Assembly (NCBI GenBank): GCA_947581795.1
Contig: CANPVS010000019.1
Span: 1 to 39,384, forward strand
From: an uncultured Oscillospiraceae bacterium
GTDB lineage: Bacteria; Bacillota; Clostridia; Oscillospirales; Oscillospiraceae
Reading direction: 5' to 3'
Length of the DNA stretch: 39,384 nt
Positions 16,180-25,041 of the stretch are shown piece by piece. Each line of letters begins with the position of its first letter. Position 1 is the first letter of the stretch. A program made the position numbers and the translations under genes. Below the pieces are notes generated by a model, which was not told the origin of the DNA, did not search any database, and saw only the letters and a list, made by a program, of their open reading frames with translations.

Positions 16180-16205
16180 GGGCCAAAAAGGGCCAAATAA
16201 ATGGG

Positions 16206-16234
16206 TTGCCAAGGATTTCCCAATCGTGTATAAT
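16206..16234 (+). promoter_or_regulatory. Promoter of the EF-G paralogue
   Basis: TTGCCA at 16206-16211, 17-bp spacer, TATAAT at 16229-16234. About 60 bases of leader follow before AAGGAG and the ATG at 16298. Confidence 0.8.
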
Positions 16235-16297
16235 AGATATTTGTGAAACGCCTGTCCAATCTTGTAATTTGTATTTGATATAAGGAGAGCAGCACCT

Positions 16298-18319
16298 ATG
16301 GAAATGAAGAACATCCGCAACATCTGCCTGCTGGGCCACGGCACCAACGGCAAGACCTCCTTCGCGGAGAACATCCTGTCCGTGGCGGGCATGACCGACC
16401 GCCAGGGCAAGATCACCGACGGCAACACTGTCTCCGACTACGACCCCGAGGAGATCCGCCGCCAGATCAGCATCTCTGCCGCCACCATGTACGCCAACTG
16501 GCAGGGCCACAAGATCAACATCATCGACACCCCGGGCTTCTTCGATTTCGCCGGCGAGGTGTACCAGGCGCTGCGCGTGGCCGACATCGGCGTCATCTGT
16601 GTGGCCGCCAAGGAGGGCGTGAACGTAGGCGCTGAGAAGAGCTGGAAATACCTGCGGGACGCCAACAAGCCCCGGGCCTTCTATATCTCCAAGCTGGACG
16701 AGGAGCACGCCGACTTCGACAAGACCTTCGACGGCCTGCGCGAGCGGTTCGGCAGCTCCGTCTGCGCCATGACCGCCCCCATCAAGGACGGCGACAAGTA
16801 TGTGGGCATCGTGGATGTGGTCACCCGCAAGGCCTACAAGATGGACGGCAAGAAACGGGTAGAGATCCCCGTTCCCGACGCCATGAGCGGCCGGCTGGAC
16901 GAGCTGTACACGGAGCTTGCCGAGTCCGCCGCTGAGACCAGCGAGGAGCTGATGGAGAAGTACTTCGAGACCATGGAGCTGTCCCCCGAGGAGATCTCCG
17001 GCGCTCTGAGCACCGCCGTGGCCGACGGCAGCGTCTGCCCGGTCTACTGCGGCAGCGCCCTGAGCGGCATGGGCACCCAGATCTTCCTGGACGCTGTGTG
17101 CTCCGTGTTCCCCGCCCCCATGGAGGGCGGCAAGCCCTGCGACCCCGCCGGTCCCGCCCGGGCCATCGTCTACAAGACCATCTCCGACCAGTTCGGCAAG
17201 TTCTCCCTGTTCAAGGTGGTCTCCGGCAAGGTCACCGCCGACATGATCCTGACCAACGCCCGCAGTTCCACCCAGGAGAAGCTGGGCCACATCTACTGCA
17301 TGCAGGGCAAGAAGAACACCGAGGTGCCCGAGATCTGCTGCGGCGACATCGGCGCCGTCTCCAAGCTCTCCGACACCAAGACCGGCGACACCCTCTGCGC
17401 CGCCGGCGCGGTGGAGGCCCTGCCCGGCATCACCTTCGACATCCCCTGTTACCAGATGGCCATCGCCCCCAAGGTAAAGGGCCAGGACGACAAGGTGGCC
17501 CAGGGTCTGGCCCGTCTGGCCGAGGAAGACCCCGCCTTCTCCGTCACCCTGAACGCTGAGACCCACCAGCAGGTGGTGGCCGGCGCCGGCGACATGCACA
17601 TCGACGTCCTCTGCTCCAAGCTGAAGAGCAAGTTCGGCGTGGAGGTGGAGCTGAGCCCCGCCCGCGTGGCCTACCGCGAGAAGATCCGTAAGACGCTGGA
17701 CACCCACGGCCGCCACAAGAAGCAGACCGGCGGCCACGGCCAGTTCGCCGACGTGAAGATCCGCTTCGAGCCCCAGAGCGAGCAGGAGGACATGATCTTC
17801 GCCGAGGAAGTGTTCGGCGGCAGCGTGCCCAAGAACTTCTTCCCCGCGGTGGAAAAGGGCCTGCGGGAGTGCTGCGTGAAGGGCGTGCTGGCCGGCTATC
17901 CCATGGTGTATCTGAAGGCCGTGCTGTACGACGGCGACTTCCACCCCGTGGACTCCTCCGAAATGGCCTTCAAGACCGCCGCCGGTCTGGCCTACAAGGA
18001 GTTGGTCAACGCCAACCCCGTCATCATGGAGCCCATCGGCCTGCTGAAGGTCACCGTCCCCGACGCCAACCTGGGCGACATCATGAGCGACATCCCCTCC
18101 AAGCGCCGCGGCACCGTGCTGGGCATGAACGCCCATGACGGCATGCAGATCGTGGAGGCCGAGGTCCCCATGGCGGAGATGACCACCTACGCCATCGACC
18201 TGCGCAGTATCACCCAGGGCCGCGGCTCCTTCACCCTGGATTTCATCCGCTACGACGAGACCCCCATGAACGTCCAGCAGAAGATCATCGAGGAGGCCAA
18301 GGCGCAGAACGCCGAGTGA
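16298..18319 (+). CDS. Elongation factor G-like GTPase (EF-G2 type)
   Basis: 673 residues, all five EF-G domains present in order. G1 is GHGTNGKT (13-20); G3 is DTPGFFDF (77-84), with Phe where canonical EF-G has the catalytic His of DTPGH; G4 is SKLD (131-134) instead of NKxD. The C-terminal part has the domain IV loop (TGGHGQFADVKIRF) and domain V (LRSITQGRGSFTLDF). These changes place it with the slow or non-canonical EF-G paralogues rather than with the housekeeping fusA, which normally lies in the str operon with rpsL/rpsG. It may act in translation under stress or in ribosome recycling; the sequence does not decide. Third positions are very G/C-rich, suggesting good expression. Confidence 0.9.
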   Translation: MEMKNIRNICLLGHGTNGKTSFAENILSVAGMTDRQGKITDGNTVSDYDPEEIRRQISISAATMYANWQGHKINIIDTPGFFDFAGEVYQALRVADIGVICVAAKEGVNVGAEKSWKYLRDANKPRAFYISKLDEEHADFDKTFDGLRERFGSSVCAMTAPIKDGDKYVGIVDVVTRKAYKMDGKKRVEIPVPDAMSGRLDELYTELAESAAETSEELMEKYFETMELSPEEISGALSTAVADGSVCPVYCGSALSGMGTQIFLDAVCSVFPAPMEGGKPCDPAGPARAIVYKTISDQFGKFSLFKVVSGKVTADMILTNARSSTQEKLGHIYCMQGKKNTEVPEICCGDIGAVSKLSDTKTGDTLCAAGAVEALPGITFDIPCYQMAIAPKVKGQDDKVAQGLARLAEEDPAFSVTLNAETHQQVVAGAGDMHIDVLCSKLKSKFGVEVELSPARVAYREKIRKTLDTHGRHKKQTGGHGQFADVKIRFEPQSEQEDMIFAEEVFGGSVPKNFFPAVEKGLRECCVKGVLAGYPMVYLKAVLYDGDFHPVDSSEMAFKTAAGLAYKELVNANPVIMEPIGLLKVTVPDANLGDIMSDIPSKRRGTVLGMNAHDGMQIVEAEVPMAEMTTYAIDLRSITQGRGSFTLDFIRYDETPMNVQQKIIEEAKAQNAE

Positions 18320-18338
18320 GCCTGTAAAACACGAATAC

Positions 18339-18368
18339 CACAAGGGGAAGCATCCGCTTCCCCTTGTG
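18339..18368 (+). terminator. Hairpin between EF-G2 and the SGNH genes
   Basis: CACAAGGGGAAG and CTTCCCCTTGTG form a perfect 12-bp stem with a 6-base loop, 20 bases after the EF-G2 stop. There is no T-run, and a ribosome site follows at once, so it may be leaky or act as an mRNA processing or stabilising element. Confidence 0.55.
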
Positions 18369-18382
18369 TCGCGAGGAGAGCT

Positions 18383-19252
18383 ATGGAGCCGAAAAGAAAC
18401 TATCTTCCCGTCATCGCCGTGGCCATGCTGGCCGTGGCCGTGGTCATAGCCCTGGGCGTGCTCATCTGGGCCATCGCGGGCCGCGGGGACACCCCTGCGC
18501 CCACGCCTGCCCCCACCATCGCCGTATCCCCGGAGATGACCCCGGCGCCCAGCGCCACACCGGCCCCCACGCCCGCGCCCACCTACGTGCCCGCCACGCC
18601 CCAGCCAGAGCCTGCGGAGCCCACGGTGGAGCTGGCCGAGACGGAGGACATGGGCCAGGAGTACATCGACAAGATGGTCTTTCTGGGGGACAGCACCACC
18701 TACGGCATGGGCGCCTACGGGATACTGCCCTTCACCCAGATATGGTCTGATTCCGCCGGGACGCTGGCCCTGTTCAACTGGGAGGTCGACCCCATCGCCT
18801 ACTACGACCCCGCCGACCCCTACAACGCCCAGAGCCTTTCCATCGCGGACGCCGCCGCCCGGCGGCAGCCGGAGTACCTGGTGATCACCTTGGGCATCAA
18901 CGGCATCGCCTTGCTGGACGAGCAGCAGTTCAAGGACTACTACACGGACATGGTCCAGGCCATCCAGGCCGCCAGCCCCAACACCCGCATCATCTGCCAG
19001 TCCATCTATCCCGTGCTGGACGACGTGGTACCCAAGGGCATAAGCAACGCGGGCGTCAACGCCGCCAACGGCTGGATATACGAGGTGGCCCAGGCCACCG
19101 GCGCGCGCTACCTCAACTCCCATGACCTGCTTGTGGACGACACCGGCAACCTGGCGAAGAAGTACAGCAACGGCGACAGCATGGGCATCCACCTGAACAA
19201 CGCCGGTTTCGACGTGGTGCTGACGAACCTGCGCACCCACGGCTGGCAGTGA
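18383..19252 (+). CDS. Membrane-anchored SGNH/GDSL hydrolase, first copy
   Basis: 289 residues. One N-terminal membrane segment (about 10-33) is followed by a Pro/Ala/Thr linker (about 36-80) and an SGNH hydrolase domain. GDSTTYG (102-108) carries the nucleophile Ser104; LGING (170-174) is block III, with Gly-Ile-Asn-Gly for GxND; the C-terminal block reads NGDSMGIHLNNAGF, where two extra residues separate the Asp from the DxxH position seen in the neighbouring copy (SGDGIHVT). The likely substrate is an acyl or acetyl ester on a wall or surface polymer. GAGGAG precedes the ATG. It is followed after 34 bases by a paralogue with the same design; together they look like a duplication. Confidence 0.88.
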   Translation: MEPKRNYLPVIAVAMLAVAVVIALGVLIWAIAGRGDTPAPTPAPTIAVSPEMTPAPSATPAPTPAPTYVPATPQPEPAEPTVELAETEDMGQEYIDKMVFLGDSTTYGMGAYGILPFTQIWSDSAGTLALFNWEVDPIAYYDPADPYNAQSLSIADAAARRQPEYLVITLGINGIALLDEQQFKDYYTDMVQAIQAASPNTRIICQSIYPVLDDVVPKGISNAGVNAANGWIYEVAQATGARYLNSHDLLVDDTGNLAKKYSNGDSMGIHLNNAGFDVVLTNLRTHGWQ

Positions 19253-19286
19253 GCCCACACCGGAAGAGACAAAGGAGACGAAGGAT

Positions 19287-20225
19287 ATGAACAGCCGCTC
19301 CCGCGAGGGCTTTTACCTCCTCTGGACCATCGCCATATTGGTGTGTCTGGCCGCCTGTCTGTTTCTGCTTGCCTACGTGTCCTTCACGGGCGGCGGCAAG
19401 GCGCCCGCGGCGGAGCAGCCCCCCGCCTCTGACGGCGCGGCCCTGCCCGGGGATGCCGCCACCGCGGACGGGACCCAGCCCGCCGACGGGGCTGTTCCCG
19501 CTGACATGACCCAGGACGGCGCCATACCCGCCGAGGCGGGCCAGGACGGGGCCTTTCCCGTCGACGTGACGGATGTGCCTGTCCCCACCGACGCGCCCCA
19601 GGCCGCCTCCACGGTCCTGGCGGAGACGGCGGATCTGGGCCAGGAGTACCAGGACAAGCTGGTCTTCCTGGGCGACAGCACCACCTACGGCCTCATGACC
19701 TACGGCGTGCTGCCCAGCTATCAGGTCTGGGTCCCGGCCAGCGGCACCCTGAGCCTCTTCAACTGGGAGATCGAGACCATCGACTACTACGGCCGGGACG
19801 GGTCCAATCAGACCCTGTCCATCGCGGACTGCGCCGCCACGGCCCAGCCGGAATACCTGGTGATCACCCTGGGCATCAACGGCATCTCCATCCTGAACGA
19901 GACCCAGTTCAAGGACTACTACCGACGGCTGGTCCAGGCCATCCAGACCGCCAGTCCCAACACCCGCATCATGTGCCAGTCCATCTACCCCGTCATCGAC
20001 TCCATGACCAGCTCGGACATCAAAAACGACAAGGTGGACGCCGCCAACAGCTGGATCCTGTCCGTGGCGGAGGAACTGGGCGTCCGGTACCTGAACACCC
20101 ACGACGCCCTGCTGGACAGCTCCGGCAATCTGATCGCGGAACTGAACTCCGGCGACGGCATCCACGTGACCCCCCAGGGCTACGACCGTATCCTGGAGTA
20201 CATCCGGACCCACGGCTACCAGTAA
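19287..20225 (+). CDS. Membrane-anchored SGNH/GDSL hydrolase, second copy
   Basis: 312 residues. Membrane segment about 11-32, then a linker with loose repeats of the form DGAxPA (about 50-98), then the SGNH domain: GDSTTYG (nucleophile Ser131), LGINGIS, and the canonical SGDGIHVTPQGY (Asp280, His283). Outside the linker it aligns with the first copy along its whole length (LGQEYxDK, LFNWE, SIADxAA, QSIYPV, RYLNxHD). AAGGAG is well placed before the ATG. It probably acts on an O-acylated wall or capsule polymer outside the membrane. Transcription likely ends at the hairpin at 20241. Confidence 0.9.
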   Translation: MNSRSREGFYLLWTIAILVCLAACLFLLAYVSFTGGGKAPAAEQPPASDGAALPGDAATADGTQPADGAVPADMTQDGAIPAEAGQDGAFPVDVTDVPVPTDAPQAASTVLAETADLGQEYQDKLVFLGDSTTYGLMTYGVLPSYQVWVPASGTLSLFNWEIETIDYYGRDGSNQTLSIADCAATAQPEYLVITLGINGISILNETQFKDYYRRLVQAIQTASPNTRIMCQSIYPVIDSMTSSDIKNDKVDAANSWILSVAEELGVRYLNTHDALLDSSGNLIAELNSGDGIHVTPQGYDRILEYIRTHGYQ

Positions 20226-20240
20226 CCACACTGAACCGTA

Positions 20241-20281
20241 ATACCCTCCCGGCGCATAGGATGGCCGGGAGGGGTATTTTT
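20241..20281 (+). terminator. Terminator-like hairpin that contains the next gene's ribosome site
   Basis: ATACCCTCCCGGC (20241-20253) pairs with GCCGGGAGGGGTAT (20264-20277), one bulge, followed by TTTT (20278-20281). The 3' arm holds GGAGGGG, the ribosome site of the gene starting at 20282. It can serve as terminator of the SGNH genes and as a lid on translation of the next gene. Confidence 0.75.
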
Positions 20282-20779
20282 ATGGACGATCTCATACGGG
20301 AGAGCATGGACGGCTTTCAGGACGTGTGGCGGCGGGTGACGGCGAGACCCGGACCAGCGGAGGAAACGCCTGACCCGGACCAGCCCCATACCTGCAGGGA
20401 CCCGCTGCCGGCCCTTATCCGAGAGGAAGCCCGCGCCGCCTTCGAGAGCGGAGCTCTGGCCCGGATGCTCCAGGGGGACGGCCGGGCCCTACTTACGCGC
20501 CACGCCGCGGAGGGAAATCGCCGCCTCCGGCGGCTGCGGGCGGAGTATTTCATCGCCACCGGCCGGACCAGCCGGGAGGACGGACGCCATCCCATGCCCG
20601 CCGGGAAGCTGGACTGCCTGCGGGAGCTGTACCTGCGGACCTGCGGCCTCGCCGACGGCTATGAACAGGCCGCTGGCCGGACCGGCGACCCCGTCCTGCG
20701 GGAGCTATATTCGGCTTTTGCCGATGACAGCCGCCGCCGGGCGAAGGAGCTCCGTGCTCTGCTCATAGCCAGCTTCTGA
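20282..20779 (+). CDS. Ferritin-like helical protein
   Basis: 165 residues, nearly all helix. The pattern of two helix pairs with EEARAAFESGALARML, HAAEGNRRLRRLRAEYF and, later, LRELYSAFADDSRRRAKELRALL resembles short ferritin-like domain proteins of Clostridia, but the iron-ligand ExxH pairs are not cleanly present, so metal binding is doubtful. An N-terminal 45 residues rich in Pro/Asp form a separate tail. The ATG at 20282 is chosen because GGAGGGG ends 7 bases before it; that site lies inside a hairpin. It is the last gene before a bidirectional terminator. Confidence 0.65.
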   Translation: MDDLIRESMDGFQDVWRRVTARPGPAEETPDPDQPHTCRDPLPALIREEARAAFESGALARMLQGDGRALLTRHAAEGNRRLRRLRAEYFIATGRTSREDGRHPMPAGKLDCLRELYLRTCGLADGYEQAAGRTGDPVLRELYSAFADDSRRRAKELRALLIASF

Positions 20780-20783
20780 ATAC

Positions 20784-20814
20784 AAAAAACGGGGACCGCC
20801 TTACGCGGTCCCCG
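20784..20814. terminator. Bidirectional terminator
   Basis: CGGGGACCGC (20790-20799) and GCGGTCCCCG (20805-20814) form a perfect 10-bp stem. On the minus strand six T follow (20789-20784), ending the large surface protein gene; on the plus strand only a CTTTGTT tail follows. Confidence 0.88.
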
Positions 20815-20835
20815 CTTTGTTATTCTATCTCAGCT

Positions 20836-23800
20836 TCAGTTGTTCCTGCGCCGGCGCAGGCCCACATAGGCCAGGCCGCAGCCGGAGGCCGCCAGCATCA
20901 GCATCCAGGGCAGGACGCTGGTCTCGTCCCCGGTCTTGGGGGATTTCTTGGAGCTGGAGCTTCCAGAGCCAGAACCGCTGCCGCTGCCGGAGCCGGAACC
21001 ACTGCCGGAACCGGAGCCGGAGCTGGCGGGCTTCTTCGTGGCCGCGGGCTTGGCGGTAGGCCTGGGCGTGGGCGTGACGCTGGGGTCACGGGACACGGTC
21101 AGGGTCCCCGCCAAAGTGTTGGACGAGCCGTCCACCTGGCTGCCGCTGCGCATGAACCGATAGCCTCTGGCCAGCATCCCGCTGACGTCGGAGCCCTGAG
21201 AGCAGGCCACCGCCGCGGTGCCCTGGAAGGTGCCGCCGGACAGGGACACATACCGCGCCTCGGTAGTGGCGATGCCGTACCGGACGCCGGCAATGGTACC
21301 GCCGGATACATTCACCTTGCCGCCCCGGACATACACGCCCCAGCCGCTGTCGCCGGTGCAGCGGATGGTGCCGCCGGACATGGTCAGCGTACCGCTGGAC
21401 ATGAACACGCCGTTATAGGGGCTGGTGATGGTGCCGCCGGAGAGGTTGATAGCGCTGCGGTTGCTGTTCACGATGCCGTACTGCAGCTCCCCCTCGGGGG
21501 CGTTGTTCTGGATGGTGCCGCCTCTCATATTCACGATGCAGCCCGCGGCGGAGATACCGGTGTCCAGCGCCTTGATGGTGCCGTCGGTGATGGTCACAGT
21601 GCCGCCGGTGGCGTCCACGCCGGTGCCGTCGCTCTGGATCACGCCGCCGGCGATGGTCAGCGCGCCGCCGCTGATGGTGAAGGCACTCTCGCCCGTGCTG
21701 TGCAGGGTATAGGCGCCGGTGAAGGTGATGTCGTCGCCGGCCTCCACAGCGAGGACCTGAGCGGTCTCCTGGTCGGACAGCAGCTGGACCGTGGCCGTGC
21801 CGCCCTTGGCGGCCGTCCAGGCCTCTTCGATGGTGTCAAATTCGGTAGTCTCGCCGCCCACGATGACGCGGGCCGCCTTGGCCGCCGCGATGCGCTCCAC
21901 GCTCACGGTACCGGCCAGACCGTCGCCGGACACGTCCTCGATCACCGTCTCGTCCTGGGTGAACACGCAGCCGCTCTGGAGCATGAGGCCCACGGAGTTG
22001 CCCTCGGCGGTCTTTACGGCGTACTCGCCGGTAAAGGTGCCGCCGCCCAGAGCCACGGTGGTGGGATTGGCGGCCTGGATGCCGTAGCGCATGCCCTCGA
22101 TGGTGCCGCCGTCCACGGAGACCTGACCGCTGGACACGTAGATGCCCCAGCCGCTCGTCTCGCCGATGCCCTTGAGGGTGCCGTTCAGGATCTTCATGGT
22201 GCCGCCGAACAGGCAGGCGCCGTTATATTTACTGTCCACAACGGTCTCGCCGTCGATGACCGCGTCGCCGTTGCTCACATAGACGCCGTACCTCTCAGCC
22301 GTGATGGTGCCGCCGGTGATATTCGCCGCCGCCTCGTTGACGCGGACGCCGCAGTTGCTCGTGATCTCACCGCCGGAGATATCCGCGGTGCTGCCCTCGG
22401 ATACCACCACGCCGTAGGTGGCGCCGGAGACAGCGCCGCCGCTCATGGTGATGGAGCTGGCCTTGTCCGCCGCAATGCCGTTGGCCTCGCCGGCGACGGT
22501 GCCGTTGGAGAGGGTGGCCTCGCCGCCGTTGACGGCGCGGATGCCGTTGGTGCCGCCGGTGATGGTGCCCGCGGTCACGGTGACCTTGCCGCCGTCGGCG
22601 TAAATACCCTCGCCGCTGCCGGCGCCGGTGATGGTGCCGCCGCTGACAGTCAGCGCGCCGCCGGATGCCACGGAGACGCCCCAGGCCCGATCCGTGCCGG
22701 TGCCTGTCACGGTGCCGCCGCTGATAGCGGCCTCGCCGCCGGTGATGTACGCGCCCATATAGCTGCTCTCCACAGCGCCGCCGCTGATGTTCAGGGTGCT
22801 GGCGGAACTGGTCACGCCGTAGCGGTCCGCGCTCACGGTGCCCCCAGTGATGTTCAGGGTGCCGCCGTTGAATGCCCGGATGCCGTAATCCGCGCCCACC
22901 ACGTCGCCGCTTTCCACGGTCAGGGTGCCGCCGGCCACGTTCATAACGGCGCTGCCCGTACCGGTGACGGTATAGTCGCCGCCGGCGAAGGTGATCTCAT
23001 GGTCCGCCGCCACGGCCAGGGGCGCGCTCACCGTCACGTCGCCCAGCAGAGCGACCGTGGCGCTGTCCGCCGCCGAGGCGGCCGCCCAGGCCTCCTCGAT
23101 GGTGTCATATTCGGTAGTGGTGCCGTCGATGGTCGCCGAGGCGCCAAGCCCCGCCGCCACCGGCCGCACGGACACGCTGCCCGGCAGATAGTCGGCGCTC
23201 ACGTCCTCGACCACCGCGCCGTCCTGCTTGTACTCATAGCCCTCGCCCAGCATCTCGCCCACGGTCAGGGACCCGGGCACGGCCACAGCCGCCTCGCCGC
23301 CCACGTACACGCCGCCGGTCAGGGTGACGGCCATGGGATCCACCGCGTACAGGGCTGCGTATCCGCTGGTGAGGGTGCCGCCGCTGATGGTCACCGCGCT
23401 GTGATCCCCCAGGGTCACCGAGGCGGGCACAGCCGCGCCGATGGCCTCGTCGTCTATCTCCTCCGTGCCGCCCACCACGTCCACGGCATAGATGCCGCCG
23501 GTGATGGCGCCGCCGGTCACGTCCACGCTGCCGGCCGCCAGGACGCCGTAATCCGCGCCCACGAGCTCACCGCCGGCCACGGTCAGGCTGCCGCCGGCCT
23601 CTACCTTGACCGCCGCGCCGGTCCCGGCGCTGATGACGCCGCCGGCCACGGTCAAGCTGCCGCCGGCCTCTACCACCAGCAGCGCGTCCTCCGTCTCGCC
23701 GGACAGGGTGAACTCGCCGCCGTCAAAGGTGACGGCCTCGCCGGAGGCCACTACCAGCTGGCCCGCCGCGGCGGTGTCCTCCGCCAGGGTGACAGTGCCG

Positions 23801-24852
23801 CCGGAGGTCCTGGCCTCGGCCCACTTCTCCTCAAAGCTCTTTTCCGCGGGCTCGGCCGCCTTCACGGTCACCGCGCCCTTCAGGCTGTTCACAGCCGTAT
23901 CCTCCACGGGCGCGCCGTCCTGGACGAAGGAGCAACCCTCCGCCAGCAGCTCGCCCACGGTCCGGCCGTCAGCGACGACCGTCGTGTCCTCGCCGGCAAA
24001 GGCGCCGCCCTTCAGCTGGACCTGGGCGGCTTCCGCCGCGTACAGGGCCACATGCTTCGCGGTCACCTCGCCGTCGATGGTGGTGAACTTGCCGCCCTCG
24101 GCGCGGATGCCGTCGCCGTCGGTCACGATCCGGCCGCCGGCCAGCTTCAGCTCGCCGTCGCCGGTCACGGTCACCGCGGCCAGTTCTTCATATGTATGCT
24201 CCTTCAAGACGCTCTCGGAGAGGGTGCTGATAAGAGCGCCGCCCTTCAGGGTCAGCCTGCCGCCACTCACCTGGAACAGGGCCGTGTCCTTGGCGCTGAC
24301 GGTGTGCTCGCCGGTAATGGTAACGTCTCCGGCCGTCAGGGCCAGGGAGGCGCTTACCGTCACATCCTTGTTCAGCTCGATGACGGCCTTCCCGGCCTGG
24401 ATGGCCTGGGTCCACGCCGCCTCGAAGGATTCAAAGTTCTGGGTCTGCTCGTTTATGGTCACGCCGGCCACATAGGGAGACTCGGTGGCCTCCGGCGCCA
24501 GCGTCTCGGCGGGGGTGGCCTCCGGCTCCTCCGAAGGCGCGGCCGTCTCCTCCACAGAGGGTTCGCCGGGCGCCTCGGGGGCCTCCGCCTCCGGGGTGAT
24601 CTCCGGCGTCTCGGTGGGTTCCCCGGTGAACTCCGGGGCGGGCTCCTCGGTGGGTGCCGCCGTCTCCTCCGTAGCGGGCTCCTCTGTGGGCGCGGCCGTC
24701 TCCTCCGGGACCGGCTCCTCTGTGGGAGCCGCCGTGGGAACAGCCGTGACCTCCGGTGTCTCGGCAGGCTCCTCCGCCGCCAGCACCGGCATGCCCACCT
24801 GCCCGGCCATCAGGACCAGGCACAGAAGTGCCGCAAACAGCCTTTTCTTCAT
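20836..24852 (-). CDS. Large sortase-anchored surface protein with four beta-helix modules
   Basis: About 1338 residues. A signal peptide (1-25, ending VLA) is followed by a Thr/Glu/Pro repeat stalk (about 27-127, repeats of AAPTEEP). Then come four modules (about 129-333, 334-566, 567-988, 989-1256). Modules open with an EEAW-type helix (TIEEAW in modules 3 and 4), continue with a beta strand pair (VTVSAxLAV...ITFxG) and then many turns of the form 'GGTLTISGGTVSG...YGV', and close with GxxFxQDGxxVED...LxGTVSV. This is a right-handed beta-helix design, as in adhesins. A Gly-Ser repeat (about 1279-1298) leads to SPKTG, a hydrophobic segment and RRRR, a sortase signal with Ser in place of Leu. 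GGAGGAG before the ATG at 24852 fixes the start. Likely an adhesin or polymer-binding protein; the ligand is unknown. Confidence 0.88.
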   Translation of the reverse strand: MKKRLFAALLCLVLMAGQVGMPVLAAEEPAETPEVTAVPTAAPTEEPVPEETAAPTEEPATEETAAPTEEPAPEFTGEPTETPEITPEAEAPEAPGEPSVEETAAPSEEPEATPAETLAPEATESPYVAGVTINEQTQNFESFEAAWTQAIQAGKAVIELNKDVTVSASLALTAGDVTITGEHTVSAKDTALFQVSGGRLTLKGGALISTLSESVLKEHTYEELAAVTVTGDGELKLAGGRIVTDGDGIRAEGGKFTTIDGEVTAKHVALYAAEAAQVQLKGGAFAGEDTTVVADGRTVGELLAEGCSFVQDGAPVEDTAVNSLKGAVTVKAAEPAEKSFEEKWAEARTSGGTVTLAEDTAAAGQLVVASGEAVTFDGGEFTLSGETEDALLVVEAGGSLTVAGGVISAGTGAAVKVEAGGSLTVAGGELVGADYGVLAAGSVDVTGGAITGGIYAVDVVGGTEEIDDEAIGAAVPASVTLGDHSAVTISGGTLTSGYAALYAVDPMAVTLTGGVYVGGEAAVAVPGSLTVGEMLGEGYEYKQDGAVVEDVSADYLPGSVSVRPVAAGLGASATIDGTTTEYDTIEEAWAAASAADSATVALLGDVTVSAPLAVAADHEITFAGGDYTVTGTGSAVMNVAGGTLTVESGDVVGADYGIRAFNGGTLNITGGTVSADRYGVTSSASTLNISGGAVESSYMGAYITGGEAAISGGTVTGTGTDRAWGVSVASGGALTVSGGTITGAGSGEGIYADGGKVTVTAGTITGGTNGIRAVNGGEATLSNGTVAGEANGIAADKASSITMSGGAVSGATYGVVVSEGSTADISGGEITSNCGVRVNEAAANITGGTITAERYGVYVSNGDAVIDGETVVDSKYNGACLFGGTMKILNGTLKGIGETSGWGIYVSSGQVSVDGGTIEGMRYGIQAANPTTVALGGGTFTGEYAVKTAEGNSVGLMLQSGCVFTQDETVIEDVSGDGLAGTVSVERIAAAKAARVIVGGETTEFDTIEEAWTAAKGGTATVQLLSDQETAQVLAVEAGDDITFTGAYTLHSTGESAFTISGGALTIAGGVIQSDGTGVDATGGTVTITDGTIKALDTGISAAGCIVNMRGGTIQNNAPEGELQYGIVNSNRSAINLSGGTITSPYNGVFMSSGTLTMSGGTIRCTGDSGWGVYVRGGKVNVSGGTIAGVRYGIATTEARYVSLSGGTFQGTAAVACSQGSDVSGMLARGYRFMRSGSQVDGSSNTLAGTLTVSRDPSVTPTPRPTAKPAATKKPASSGSGSGSGSGSGSGSGSGSGSSSSKKSPKTGDETSVLPWMLMLAASGCGLAYVGLRRRRNN

Positions 24853-25041
24853 ATGATCTCCTCCTGAGAATCTCTCAACGGTCAAACGCGTTTTCTACAA
24901 AATAATACTGGGGCGCACGCTGGCGCTATCCCACCCATTACCACATTATAACGATGCAAGTTTAACATAATTTAAGCTCGAATGCAACCTATTGTGGCTG
25001 GTATGATCTGGTTTTGTCGAAAAATTAAGAAACCCACCCCG
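24853..25041 (-). promoter_or_regulatory. Upstream region of the surface protein gene
   Basis: No gene here. On the minus strand a TATAAT lies at 24950-24945 with a poor -35. Downstream of it GGGATAGCGC pairs partly with GCGCCCC (about 24932-24910), followed by AGTATTATTTTG, which could be a weak attenuator in the leader. Confidence 0.4.

Noticed and set aside
16151-19258. Open frame of over 1000 codons on the minus strand
   Set aside because: Lies opposite the EF-G2 and SGNH genes; composition is His/Gly/Val-rich as expected from the complement of GC-rich genes, and no domain is seen.
20836-24852. Repeated GC-rich words as a possible CRISPR or DNA repeat array
   Set aside because: Repeats are in frame, degenerate at the DNA level and code for beta-helix turns; spacing is irregular.
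21700-24867. Open frame of over 1000 codons opposite the beta-helix protein
   Set aside because: The minus strand has signal peptide, modules and sortase signal; the plus frame is a His/Gly/Ala-rich shadow.
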